DNA of 64,000 bases from Adhaeribacter terrigena. GTDB lineage: Bacteria > Bacteroidota > Bacteroidia > Cytophagales > Hymenobacteraceae. How positions within the stretch are numbered: position 1 is the stretch's first letter; each line of letters opens with the position of its first letter. Shown here one piece after another: positions 39,875 to 47,720 of the stretch. The notes beneath the pieces are model-generated. The model ran no database searches. It saw only the letters and a list, made by a program, of their open reading frames with translations, and was not told the origin of the DNA. Made by a program: the position numbers and the translations under genes. The stretch lies in contig NZ_JAEHFX010000004.1 in assembly GCF_016623615.1 (NCBI RefSeq), positions 124,001 to 188,000 on the forward strand. The letters run 5' to 3'.

Positions 39875-40192
39875 TTACTGCAATTCGGTCAGCAGCTCTT
39901 CCAGTTCTTTTTCGTCGGAAATAAGTTTGCAGGTAGCCAGCACGCTGTTTTTATAAGTGGCAAAGAAGGGCGTACCGGTTAAATGTACTTCCTGGCTCGA
40001 AACCGGGTTTTCCGAAGCTTCCATGCGCAGAAAAACAACATCGTTATAGCGCGCCTGGTTCGAAAGCTTTAAATAAGTTCTACCCATACGTTCGCAAACC
40101 GGGCAATCCGTTTTGGTAAACTTTACAATTACTTTAGGGTTTTCGAAAATGAGGTTGCGCAGTTCTTGGTCGGTGGCTTCTTTTATGGGCAT
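39875..40192 (-). CDS. Thioredoxin-fold protein
   Basis: 105 residues from the ATG at 40192 (MPIKEATDQELRNLIFENPKVIVKF). The frame opens earlier but upstream residues are not thioredoxin-like. Active-site-like TDCPVCERM (CxxC, about 26-34), the cis-Pro region HLTGTPFFATYKNSVL and a short C-terminal helix match a minimal thioredoxin. No signal peptide, so cytoplasmic. Partner unknown. Confidence 0.85.
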   Translation of the reverse strand: MPIKEATDQELRNLIFENPKVIVKFTKTDCPVCERMGRTYLKLSNQARYNDVVFLRMEASENPVSSQEVHLTGTPFFATYKNSVLATCKLISDEKELEELLTELQ

Positions 40193-40290
40193 AATACTGG
40201 AATAAATACTACAAAGCCTAAACAAACGAATACCGGAGAAGGTTTGTTCGCCCGTAGTCGCCAAAACCTGCCTGGTGTTCGGGAAGCGCA

Positions 40291-40326
40291 AAAAAAAGTC
40301 CCGGCAGATTAACCGCCGGGACTTTT
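40291..40326 (-). terminator. Terminator of the outer membrane beta-barrel gene
   Basis: AAAAGTCCCGGC pairs with GCCGGGACTTTT, loop of 9 nt, T run on the minus strand. Confidence 0.9.
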
Positions 40327-40349
40327 AGAGCCTGAAATGCCAGCGTTTT
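40320..40349 (-). repeat. AACGSTA element, copy 28, between stop and terminator
   Basis: Minus strand AAAACGCTGGCATTTC, AGGCTCT, AAAAGTC, directly after the TAG stop. Confidence 0.8.
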
Positions 40350-41174
40350 CTAGAACACAAAACCTACCCGGATGCCGTTACGCACGTTCGGGCCAAAGCT
40401 GAAAGCGCTGTTGCCGTCGGTTTTATTGGTAATTACTGTGCCGTCGGCTAACGTAGTAATGGTTTCAATTTCGGAGAAAGAGCGGTTGGAGAGTTCCATG
40501 CTTAATTCATACCCTACAAAAAGGTGACGGGCAATGTAAAAATCGCAACCACCTACTGCGCCTAAGCCTACCAGGAAATAGCCCCGGCTGTTATTGTCGC
40601 CGTTGCCGAAAGCGCCTTTAACTTCTATTTCAGAGTTACCCGGGCCATCCATTTCGGCGTGAGCCGAACGCAACCCGATCAGTAATTCTGCGGCTACATA
40701 CGGCGAAAGGCGGTTGGTACCGGCAAAGTGTTTTTCAATTCCCGGCGCAATGCTGAATTCGATGGCGCGGGTTTTGGTGTCCGGATCAGGGGTGGTGGTA
40801 TTAAAGCTCAAGTGGGTGCCTAAACGCAAGGCCATATCATTGCTCAGGAAATAACGGCCACGGATCTGGTTCAGGGAGTTGCTTAAGCTCACGCCGCCGC
40901 TTAAAATATTTACATTGGCTTCCAGGGCTATATCGCCGCCGGTTGCTTTAATATCGCCGTTGGTGTTTTGCGCGCGCTGGAAAAAGCCGCCCGAACTACT
41001 GGTGCTGGTTTGCTCGGTGCCGCCGGCATTGTTTTCCTGGGTGGTTGTGGTAGTAGAAGTACCCGTGGTTGTGCCGGTAGTGGTTTTGGTTTTGGTGGTA
41101 GTTTTACCATTCTGGGCAGAAGCGTTCCAGAAAAAGCCGCCCACCAGAGCTGCCGTTAAAAGGATCTTTTTCAT
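40350..41174 (-). CDS. Outer membrane beta-barrel protein with Thr-rich linker
   Basis: A 274-residue protein with signal MKKILLTAALVGGFFWNASAQ, a low-complexity Thr/Lys/Gly linker (about 22-65), and a beta-barrel domain (about 75-274) ending in a C-terminal Phe (RNGIRVGFVF). GGVSLSNSLNQIRGRYFLSNDMALRLG resembles OmpA-like N-terminal barrels. Surface location is inferred. Function unknown. Confidence 0.85.
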   Translation of the reverse strand: MKKILLTAALVGGFFWNASAQNGKTTTKTKTTTGTTTGTSTTTTTQENNAGGTEQTSTSSSGGFFQRAQNTNGDIKATGGDIALEANVNILSGGVSLSNSLNQIRGRYFLSNDMALRLGTHLSFNTTTPDPDTKTRAIEFSIAPGIEKHFAGTNRLSPYVAAELLIGLRSAHAEMDGPGNSEIEVKGAFGNGDNNSRGYFLVGLGAVGGCDFYIARHLFVGYELSMELSNRSFSEIETITTLADGTVITNKTDGNSAFSFGPNVRNGIRVGFVF

Positions 41175-41363
41175 AGTGTTTATGAAGAATGAAAGTTAAA
41201 GAATTAACAACCTAGTGGTTGCCTGAAATTGCGGCCGCAAAAGTACGGTTTATTATTAAAATATACTTATGAAAACCAGGTGTGATTAGGGAATTAGCTG
41301 GTTTTCTGTAGGTAATCATTTAAAAATGCTTTTTTATATGCGCCTGGCTTTACGTGCAGACAA

Positions 41364-41397
41364 TAAAAAAACCTTGCACCCTAAGGCCGCAAGGTTT
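41364..41397 (-). terminator. Terminator of the threonine dehydrogenase-like gene
   Basis: AACCTTGC pairs with GCAAGGTT around an 11 nt loop with T runs on both strands. Confidence 0.85.
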
Positions 41398-41403
41398 TTT
41401 TTG

Positions 41404-41432
41404 AAAACGGTAGGGTTCTGACCCGAAAAACT
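41404..41432 (+). repeat. AACGSTA element, copy 29, overlapping a stop codon
   Basis: AAAACGGTAGGGTTC, TGACCC, GAAAAACT. Overlaps the TAG stop (41431-41433) of the minus-strand gene. Confidence 0.8.
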
Positions 41433-42402
41433 AGGCCGGAATTTCCTGCATTTTTTTCAGGTTCTCCAGCATGTCTTTGGTCATTTCATCCAGGCTATAT
41501 TGCGGTTTCCAGTTCCAGTCTTCGCGGGCGGCGCTGTCGTCTATGCTCATAGGCCATGAGTCGGCAATCTGCTGGCGTGAATCGGGTTTATAAGAAATGC
41601 TGAAATCCGGAATATGCTTCTGGATGGATTCGGTGATCTCTTTCGGCGAGAAACTCATGGCGCTCAGGTTGTATGAGGAACGCACTTTTACCTGTTCGGC
41701 CGGCGCATGCATCAGGTCTAAAGTTGCCTTTAAAGCATCCGGCATGTACATCATGGGCAGATACGTGTTTTCCGAAAGGAAGCATTCGTAGGTTTGCTGC
41801 GCCAGCGCTTGGTGATAAATGTCTACCGCGTAATCGGTGGTGCCGCCGCCCGGCAATGCTTTGTAACCAATTAAACCCGGGTAGCGCAGGCTTCTTACGT
41901 CCAGGCCGTATTTCTCGAAGTAATATTCGCACCAGCGTTCGCCGGCTTGTTTGCTGATGCCATAAACCGTATTCGGGTCCATGATAGTATGCTGCGGCGT
42001 GTTTTCGCGGGGCGTGTTCGGGCCGAAAACGGCAATGGAGCTTGGCCAGTAAACTTTCTCCACTTTGTGTTCCAGCGCCGCATCCAACACGTGAAACAAG
42101 CCGTCCATGTTCAGTTTCCAGGCGAATTTCGGGTTTTTCTCGCCGGTAGCGGAAAGCACGGCCGCTAAATGATAAACCTGTTTGAATTTGTATTTGCCGT
42201 AAAGCTCGCCGAGGCGGTTTTTGTCCAGCACGTCCAGCGTTTCGAAAGGACCAGATTCGCGCAGTTCTTCGCTTTTCGGGGTTTGAATATCGGAAGCTAC
42301 CACGTTGGCATCGCCATACATTTTGCGGAGTTCCATGGTAAGTTCGGAGCCCAGCTGACCGCCGGCGCCTACTACTAAAATCGTATCGGATGTATTCGTC
42401 AT
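41431..42402 (-). CDS. SDR-type L-threonine 3-dehydrogenase
   Basis: A 323-residue extended short-chain dehydrogenase. Cofactor motif VVGAGGQLGSEL (10-21) and catalytic YGISK (Tyr147, Lys151) with SS121-122 upstream. The layout, including YWPSSIAVFGPNTPRENTPQHTIMDPNTVYG and MMYMPDALKATLDLMHAP, matches the UDP-galactose-epimerase-like threonine dehydrogenases, which oxidise L-threonine to 2-amino-3-ketobutyrate with NAD. kbl lies 1.6 kb away on the opposite strand, completing the pathway to glycine and acetyl-CoA. This supports the assignment over a generic epimerase. Confidence 0.88.
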   Translation of the reverse strand: MTNTSDTILVVGAGGQLGSELTMELRKMYGDANVVASDIQTPKSEELRESGPFETLDVLDKNRLGELYGKYKFKQVYHLAAVLSATGEKNPKFAWKLNMDGLFHVLDAALEHKVEKVYWPSSIAVFGPNTPRENTPQHTIMDPNTVYGISKQAGERWCEYYFEKYGLDVRSLRYPGLIGYKALPGGGTTDYAVDIYHQALAQQTYECFLSENTYLPMMYMPDALKATLDLMHAPAEQVKVRSSYNLSAMSFSPKEITESIQKHIPDFSISYKPDSRQQIADSWPMSIDDSAAREDWNWKPQYSLDEMTKDMLENLKKMQEIPA

Positions 42403-42482
42403 TTCAGATTCGGAAATTTGTGCAATTTAACCATTTATGCGCGAAAGCTAAAAATTAAACGCCAAAGAAACGCCGCTTTTAA

Positions 42483-42490
42483 TATCTTTG
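42483..42490 (+). promoter_or_regulatory. -7 box of the repeat-rich gene
   Basis: TATCTTTG matches TAnnTTTG, 28 nt before the ATG at 42519. No -33 box at standard spacing. Confidence 0.4.
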
Positions 42491-42518
42491 TACAAGCGCA
42501 TTGCCGTCCTTTTTGCCT

Positions 42519-43883
42519 ATGACCTTCGAGGAATACCTGACCAAACGCCGCGTAAACGTAGCCGCTTTTGCCGCCGCAGAGCCCCAGCGCTTTGCCGAAT
42601 GGCAGCTTTGGTACAGCCAGATGCACCCCGAAAGTTTTTACGTAATGGTTAAAATGGTGCTCAACGATGTGCGGCGGAATTTCTGGCTTGCCGAAGTACC
42701 CAAACCGGTTGTCGCGCCCGCTTCAGAAGCTGCCGCTGCCGGCGCTCCAGCCCGACCAGCCGGCCGAAGAGCTGCCATTCCAGGGCCCGCCGCTACCGCA
42801 ACTCCTGAAACGGCCCAACCGGAAATTCCGATTGAAATAACTGCAAAGTCTGGAGCTGAAATTCCCGAAACCAAACCGGCAGAAACAAAATCTACGGACA
42901 GCGAAACCTCGCAGGAAGCCGCTGTTGCCAAGCCAGTCCGGCCGGTTTTTAAGCCCAGAGCCGTAATAAGGAAACCAACTACAACTTCTTCCGAAGAAAT
43001 TTCTTCTGAAACCCCGGAAACAGTAAAAGCTCTGGAAACTGCCGGAGAAAGTAAGCCGAAAGCAATAAACTCAGAAGACATTAAACCGGAAACAGAAAAT
43101 TTAACTTCTGAAAACCCGGAAACTGCTCTGCCAAAACCAGCCCGTCCGCGGGCAGTAATCAAACGCCCGGCGGCTTTAACCAAACCGGAAGAAACGCCGG
43201 GAAAAACGTCAGGAAATTCCGTTGAAAAAGCAGAGGAACCGGCTTCGGAAAATCACGAAACGGTAGGGGATTTAGTTCAAAAAGTGGCGGATCAGAATAC
43301 TTCGGAAACACCAAAGCCAGCCAGGCCAAGACCGGTTTTCAAGCGTCCTTCGGCAACAGCTTCCACGGAAACCAGCGCTGCGGAACCTGAAAAAACGGTA
43401 GGCAATTCGGCCGGAAAAGTCGAAGAAGTAAACCCTGAAACAGCAACCGAAAATCCGGTGGCCATTCCGGGGCAGGAAGGCGCCTCGGAAACCAAAGCGG
43501 TGGCAGATGAAATTCACGATAACCCGGAAGCAGCCAAAGCTGCCGAGGAAGTTGCCGCCGCGGCCGGCCATGTGCCAAAACCCGCGCGGCCACGGCCGGT
43601 TTTCAAACGGCCGGCTGCTATAACCAATGCTCCGGAAAATAATGCCGAACCCGGGAAAACGCTATCGGAAACGGAGCCAAAACCCGAAGCCAAGTCAGCA
43701 GAAATGATTCCTGAAAAGCCCGCCGAAACAGCTGAAGATTCGGAAAGAAAACCAGAAAGTAAAACGGTAGGGGAAACCGAAGAAAAAGTCGAGGAACCGG
43801 CGCCGAAACCACCAAGGCCCAGACCAGTTTTCAAACGCCCGGCCAAACCGGAAAGCGATAAAGAAGATCCGCAACATTTGTAG
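42519..43883 (+). CDS. Repeat-rich protein with conserved N-terminal domain, unknown
   Basis: 454 residues from the ATG at 42519. Residues 1-60 form a compact domain (MTFEEYLTKRRVNVAAFAAA, then FAEWQLWYSQMHPESFYVMVKMVLNDVRRNFWLAE). The remainder is disordered, rich in Pro, Glu, Ala and Lys, and alternates two repeat types: a basic RPRPVFKRPA block (five versions, the last near the C-terminus) and an acidic KTVGxxxxKVEE block. The acidic blocks coincide at DNA level with AACGSTA-like sequence (43258, 43392, 43761). No signal peptide. Possibly a nucleic acid-binding low-complexity protein, unproven. Confidence 0.75.
   Translation: MTFEEYLTKRRVNVAAFAAAEPQRFAEWQLWYSQMHPESFYVMVKMVLNDVRRNFWLAEVPKPVVAPASEAAAAGAPARPAGRRAAIPGPAATATPETAQPEIPIEITAKSGAEIPETKPAETKSTDSETSQEAAVAKPVRPVFKPRAVIRKPTTTSSEEISSETPETVKALETAGESKPKAINSEDIKPETENLTSENPETALPKPARPRAVIKRPAALTKPEETPGKTSGNSVEKAEEPASENHETVGDLVQKVADQNTSETPKPARPRPVFKRPSATASTETSAAEPEKTVGNSAGKVEEVNPETATENPVAIPGQEGASETKAVADEIHDNPEAAKAAEEVAAAAGHVPKPARPRPVFKRPAAITNAPENNAEPGKTLSETEPKPEAKSAEMIPEKPAETAEDSERKPESKTVGETEEKVEEPAPKPPRPRPVFKRPAKPESDKEDPQHL
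43202..43789 (+). repeat. AACGSTA-like units inside the repeat-rich coding sequence
   Basis: Units at 43202-43231 (weak), 43258-43285 (AAACGGTAGGGG..CAAAAAGT), 43392-43420 (AAAAAACGGTAGGC..CCGGAAAAGT) and 43761-43789 (AAAACGGTAGGGG..GAAAAAGT). All use the same reading frame (Lys-Thr-Val-Gly .. Lys-Val). Confidence 0.6.
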
Positions 43884-43967
43884 CGTAGGGTTTAAACCCC
43901 ACGCTACAAATGATTAATAGAAAAACAAGTAACCATTTAGCCATTAAGCAATTTAACAATTAAAAAT

Positions 43968-45158
43968 ATGTACGATACCTTAAAACCCGTTTTAGAAAAA
44001 GAGCTGGCCGACATCAATGAAGCCGGTTTATTCAAAAAGGAACGCATCATCATTACCCCGCAGGGCGCCGATATTAAAACCGACGAAGCCGGCGAAGTGA
44101 TTAACTTCTGCGCCAACAACTACTTAGGTTTAGCTTCTGATGCAAGAGTAATTGAAGCCGCCAAAAAGACGCTGGATACGCACGGCTACGGTATGAGCTC
44201 GGTTCGTTTTATTTGCGGCACCCAGGATATTCACAAAGAGCTGGAGCAGAAAATTGCGACTTTTTTAGGCACCGAAGATACCATTCTTTACGCGGCAGCT
44301 TTCGATGCGAACGGCGGCGTTTTCGAACCGCTTTTAGGCGAAGATTCGGGTATTATTTCCGATGCGCTGAACCATGCTTCCATTATCGATGGCGTGCGTT
44401 TGTGCAAAGCCCAGCGTTACCGCTATGAGCACAACAATATGGCCGATCTGGAAGCGAAACTACAGGAAAGCCAGCACCTGAAACACCGCATCATCGTTAC
44501 CGACGGTTCTTTTTCCATGGATGGCACCATTGCGCAATTAGATAAGATCTGCGATCTGGCCGACAAATACAACGCGCTGGTAATGGTAGACGAATCGCAT
44601 TCTTCGGGCTTTATTGGCAAAACCGGCCGCGGCACGCACGAGCATTGCAACGTAATGGGCCGCGTAGATATCATTACCGGAACCCTGGGCAAAGCTTTGG
44701 GCGGCGCCATGGGTGGTTTTACTTCGGGCCGGAAAGAGATCATTGAAATGCTGCGCCAGCGTTCGCGTCCGTACCTGTTCTCCAACTCTTTGATGCCAGC
44801 CATTGTAGGCGCTTCCATTGCCGTGCTGGATTTCTTAAGCGATACCACCGAACTGCGCGACCGCCTGGAGAAAAATACCATGTACTTCCGCGAAAAAATG
44901 ACTGCCGCTGGTTTCGATATCAAGCCGGGCGTGCACCCAATTGTGCCTATCATGCTTTATGATGCCAAACTGAGCCAGGATTTTGCCGCGAAGCTTTTGG
45001 AAAAAGGCATTTACGTAATTGGTTTCTACTATCCGGTAGTAGCCAAAGGCCAGGCCCGTATCCGCGTACAGCTTTCCGCTGCCCACACCCAGACCCATTT
45101 AGATAAAGCCATTGCTGCTTTTACCGAAGTAGGTAAGGAGCTTAAGGTGTTGAAATAA
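43968..45158 (+). CDS. kbl: Glycine C-acetyltransferase (2-amino-3-ketobutyrate CoA ligase)
   Basis: A 396-residue PLP enzyme of the alpha-oxoamine synthase family. It cleaves 2-amino-3-ketobutyrate with CoA to glycine and acetyl-CoA. PLP Lys242 is in [15 protein letters not shown], the Asp/His pair in [11 protein letters not shown] (206-216), and [10 protein letters not shown] (48-57) and [16 protein letters not shown] are family marks. Length is normal (E. coli 398). Pairs functionally with the threonine dehydrogenase at 41431-42402. The 84 bp before the start contain AACAATT/CCATTTAG micro-repeats. Confidence 0.96.
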   Translation: MYDTLKPVLEKELADINEAGLFKKERIIITPQGADIKTDEAGEVINFCANNYLGLASDARVIEAAKKTLDTHGYGMSSVRFICGTQDIHKELEQKIATFLGTEDTILYAAAFDANGGVFEPLLGEDSGIISDALNHASIIDGVRLCKAQRYRYEHNNMADLEAKLQESQHLKHRIIVTDGSFSMDGTIAQLDKICDLADKYNALVMVDESHSSGFIGKTGRGTHEHCNVMGRVDIITGTLGKALGGAMGGFTSGRKEIIEMLRQRSRPYLFSNSLMPAIVGASIAVLDFLSDTTELRDRLEKNTMYFREKMTAAGFDIKPGVHPIVPIMLYDAKLSQDFAAKLLEKGIYVIGFYYPVVAKGQARIRVQLSAAHTQTHLDKAIAAFTEVGKELKVLK

Positions 45159-45167
45159 TTTTTCCGG

Positions 45168-45298
45168 TCATCCCGAGCTTGTCGAGGGAACTAACGGGTA
45201 CCGAACCCACACGAAAGCTAAATTAGGAAAGAAATTTATTGCTTCCGTCAAATTCCATAGAAGTACCAGTTAGTTCCTTCGGCAGGCTCAGGATGACA
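45168..45298. repeat. Inverted-repeat element of the GTCATCC..GGATGAC type
   Basis: GTCATCCCGAGCTTGTCGAG (from 45168) and CTTCGGCAGGCTCAGGATGA (to about 45297) are imperfect inverted termini. GGGAACTAACGGGTACC and GTACCAGTTAGTTCC add a second nested inverted pair. No coding content. Related to 8579-8731. Confidence 0.65.
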
Positions 45299-45365
45299 CA
45301 ATAAAGATTGTTGAATGAAGTTTATTATTCTCTCGTTCAATCATTCTCTCATTCAATAACAAATA

Positions 45366-45935
45366 ATGAAACGCATACTTTTTTACTTTTTACCCATCCT
45401 GTTTTTAGCGGCCTGCAATAAAGGCACCGAAAAAGCAAAACTAACGCCGCGCGAAACGGCCGTGCAAAGGATCGATAGCCTGGAAAACCAGATCAAAGCT
45501 TCTATTCAGAAGGAAGAAAATCCGGATATAACGCTTTCTATGCACGCCATAAAAAACTACCAGTTCTTTGCCAACGATTTTCCGAAAGATACCCTGAGCC
45601 CGATCTATTTATTCAAGGCCGGCCAGTTATACGAAGGCGTGCTCCGCGATTTCCCGAAGGCAGCTGAAATGTACGCGCAGGCTTATGAAGATTATCCGGA
45701 ATTTAAGAACCGGCCGATGATGCTTTTCCACGAAGGCAACGCCTACGCCGAAGCCCAGGATACGGCCCGCGCTTCTTTAAAACTGAAGGAATTTATCCGT
45801 ACTTATCAGGACCATCCGTTTAACGACGATGCCCAGGGTTTGCTCAAACTCATGCACATGAACGAAGCCCAGATGGCCGAATTCCTGAAAGGAAAAACCT
45901 CCGAACCGCAGGATCTTTCAGCGGAAAAACGGTAG
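45366..45935 (+). CDS. TPR-like outer membrane lipoprotein
   Basis: A 189-residue lipoprotein (MKRILFYFLPILFLAAC, Cys at 17). The mature part is helical: SPIYLFKAGQLYEGVLRDFPKAAEMYAQAYEDYPEF and LFHEGNAYAEAQDTARASLKLKEFIRTYQDHPF are two TPR-type helix pairs, as in BamD/YbgF-like proteins. A BamD role is not claimed because it is too short. The TAG stop is created inside an AACGSTA element (GAA AAA CGG TAG). Confidence 0.82.
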   Translation: MKRILFYFLPILFLAACNKGTEKAKLTPRETAVQRIDSLENQIKASIQKEENPDITLSMHAIKNYQFFANDFPKDTLSPIYLFKAGQLYEGVLRDFPKAAEMYAQAYEDYPEFKNRPMMLFHEGNAYAEAQDTARASLKLKEFIRTYQDHPFNDDAQGLLKLMHMNEAQMAEFLKGKTSEPQDLSAEKR

Positions 45936-45954
45936 GCTTTTGTTGCTGAAAAGT
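45925..45954 (+). repeat. AACGSTA element, copy 30, containing a stop codon
   Basis: AAAACGGTAGGCTTTT, GTTGCT, GAAAAGT. The TAG at 45933-45935 is the core GGTAGG of the element. Confidence 0.8.
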
Positions 45955-45964
45955 ATCTGAATGT

Positions 45965-45998
45965 TAAACGGCGCAGCCTGAACGGGTTGCGCCGTTTG
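45965..45998 (+). terminator. Possible terminator of the TPR lipoprotein gene
   Basis: AAACGGCGCA pairs with TGCGCCGTTT, loop of 12 nt, but the T tract after it is poor. Confidence 0.5.
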
Positions 45999-46092
45999 CA
46001 ATTTATTGTGCTTGGATGCCAAAAACTTTTGTCGCAATTTTGGGTTAGATACTGGCAACGAAACGGTTCGTTGCTTTAAAATACAGACAGCA

Positions 46093-46728
46093 ATGGCTTT
46101 ACAACTAGGCGATATTGCCCCGGATTTTACTGCCGAAACGACTGAAGGCACCATCGAATTTCATAAATGGCTTGGCGATAGCTGGGGCGTATTATTTTCG
46201 CACCCTGCCGATTTTACTCCCGTTTGTACCACCGAACTTGGCGCAGTTGCCAAACTGAAAAGCGAGTTCGATAAGCGCAATACCAAGGTGCTGGCCGTAA
46301 GCGTAGACAGCGTGGAATCGCACAATAAATGGGTTTCCGACATCAACGAAACGCAGCGCACCACCATGAATTTTCCGATCATCGGCGATGAAAATAAGCA
46401 AGTAGCCAACCTCTACGGCATGATCCACCCGAACGCGAATGATACCTTAACGGTGCGTTCCGTTTTCATTATCGGTCCGGATAAAAAGATCAAGTTAACG
46501 CTTACGTATCCGGCTTCTACGGGCCGTAATTTCCAGGAAATTCTGCGCGTGTTAGATTCCTTGCAATTAAGCGCCAACTACAGCGTAGCTACGCCTGCCG
46601 ACTGGAAAGATGGCGACGACGTAGTGATTTCCAACGCGATTCCGGATGCAGATGTGCCGGCAAAGTTTCCGAAAGGAAGCCGTACGATCAAGCCATATTT
46701 AAGAATGACGCCGCAGCCGAACAAGTAA
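46093..46728 (+). CDS. 1-Cys peroxiredoxin (Prx6 type)
   Basis: 211 residues from the ATG at 46093 (MALQLGDIAPDFTAETTEG); upstream in-frame codons do not match the family. The peroxidatic Cys is in SHPADFTPVCTTELG (about 40-54). The C-terminal domain, PADWKDGDDVVISNAIPDAD and the SRTIKPYLRMTPQP tail are Prx6-specific. Reduces hydrogen peroxide and organic peroxides. No resolving Cys is visible, supporting the 1-Cys mechanism. Ends with a terminator made from an AACGSTA element pair. Confidence 0.95.
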   Translation: MALQLGDIAPDFTAETTEGTIEFHKWLGDSWGVLFSHPADFTPVCTTELGAVAKLKSEFDKRNTKVLAVSVDSVESHNKWVSDINETQRTTMNFPIIGDENKQVANLYGMIHPNANDTLTVRSVFIIGPDKKIKLTLTYPASTGRNFQEILRVLDSLQLSANYSVATPADWKDGDDVVISNAIPDADVPAKFPKGSRTIKPYLRMTPQPNK

Positions 46729-46793
46729 ATCTGAAGATTTAGAAATTCGAAGATTTGAAAATGGTTTTCTGAAATTTCCGGCTTTTTTAAACG

Positions 46794-46837
46794 AAAAACG
46801 CTATACTTTCTGAACGGAAAAGTATAGCGTTTTTTTA
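46794..46837. terminator. Terminator formed entirely by an AACGSTA element and its mirror
   Basis: AAAAACGCTATACTT (46794-46808) pairs perfectly with AAGTATAGCGTTTTT (46820-46834) around TTCTGAACGGA-like loop sequence, then T run. It lies between the convergent peroxiredoxin and lipoprotein genes. 46795-46823 is also a standard element (TTTCTGAACGGAAAAGT right half). Confidence 0.9.
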
Positions 46838-46853
46838 TTTCCAGAATTCATTT

Positions 46854-47480
46854 TTATTTCCAGAATTCGGCCATAAGGTCGTCATTATTTACGTAGAGCA
46901 GCTGTATTTTTTGGTTTCCGGCTTTGGCGCAATTCTGCTGCACCGTCTCAATAAATCGTTTACTTTGACGTTCCATCATCCGGTTCCAAAAAACCACAAT
47001 GGTAAAATCGGATGAATTTTCCGGGGAAAGTTGTGCAATAGAAATTGGTTTAAGGTAGCGGCTTAGCGTTTGTAAATTTACCAGCGAATCTATTGGCGCT
47101 TGTAAACTTGGTGGAAAGGAATTGAAGTTGCCGTCTTTATCCCAGGTTAAGTTTGGAAAGCCGCCCGCATAGCAATTAATGTAGAAAATTTTTAAGTCGC
47201 CGTTTTTGTCGAAATATAAAGCTTGCAGCGGCTGGCTATGGTTATAAATTTGCTGATAGTAACGTTTCTGATCGAAGCTTTTCAGAAATTCGGAATATGG
47301 TGCGTTATCAAGTTCAAAAGAATTTTCAGCGGGAATATTGTATTTTCTGGCTTGTGAAGCAATTTGGTTTTGGTCTAACTTCTCCGGGTTTTTAATACCA
47401 TAAGCACTCATATATACAGACGAGCAACTGCTGCAAATCAGCGAAAGCAAAACTAAAAGCAAAGAAGTTATCCGAAGCAT
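46854..47480 (-). CDS. Lipoprotein of unknown function
   Basis: A 208-residue lipoprotein with signal MLRITSLLLVLLSLICSSC (Cys at 19). The mature region includes LQALYFDKNGDLKIFYINCYAGGFPNLTWDKDG and a C-terminal thioredoxin-like strand-helix run (FTIVVFWNRMMERQSKRFIETV, then IQLLYVNNDD), but without CxxC. More AT-rich than neighbours. Function unknown; perhaps a degenerate thioredoxin-like fold. Confidence 0.8.
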   Translation of the reverse strand: MLRITSLLLVLLSLICSSCSSVYMSAYGIKNPEKLDQNQIASQARKYNIPAENSFELDNAPYSEFLKSFDQKRYYQQIYNHSQPLQALYFDKNGDLKIFYINCYAGGFPNLTWDKDGNFNSFPPSLQAPIDSLVNLQTLSRYLKPISIAQLSPENSSDFTIVVFWNRMMERQSKRFIETVQQNCAKAGNQKIQLLYVNNDDLMAEFWK

Positions 47481-47534
47481 AAGAAGAAATTTTTAACAAA
47501 GTAAAACTTCTTTTTGAGAACACAAAGCCTGGTG

Positions 47535-47562
47535 GGTTTTTACGCTGCAAAGGATAGCGTTT
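47535..47562 (-). repeat. AACGSTA element, copy 31
   Basis: Plus strand GGTTTTTACGCTGC then AAAGGATAGCGTTTT, in the 240 bp gap upstream of the lipoprotein gene and past the end of cdaA. Confidence 0.7.
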
Positions 47563-47577
47563 TATAAGCTTCATAAG

Positions 47578-47640
47578 TTTCCTCATCAGCTACGCTGGGT
47601 CCTCTCGATACTCGTCTCAGGAATGCCTGGAATGACAAGA
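47578..47640 (-). repeat. Fragment of the GTCATCC..GGATGAC-type element
   Basis: CTCATCAGCTACGCTGGGTC, CTCGATACTCGTCTCAGGAA, TGCCTGGAATGACAAG: matches the right half of 8579-8731 (GCTGCTACGCAGGGTCC..CTCGTCTCAGGAATGC). Confidence 0.55.
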
Positions 47641-47720
47641 AAGATGATAAAATCAACAATTGACAATGAACAATTGTCAATACAATCATTCTCTCATTCA
47701 AGAACTCAACAATTCAATAA

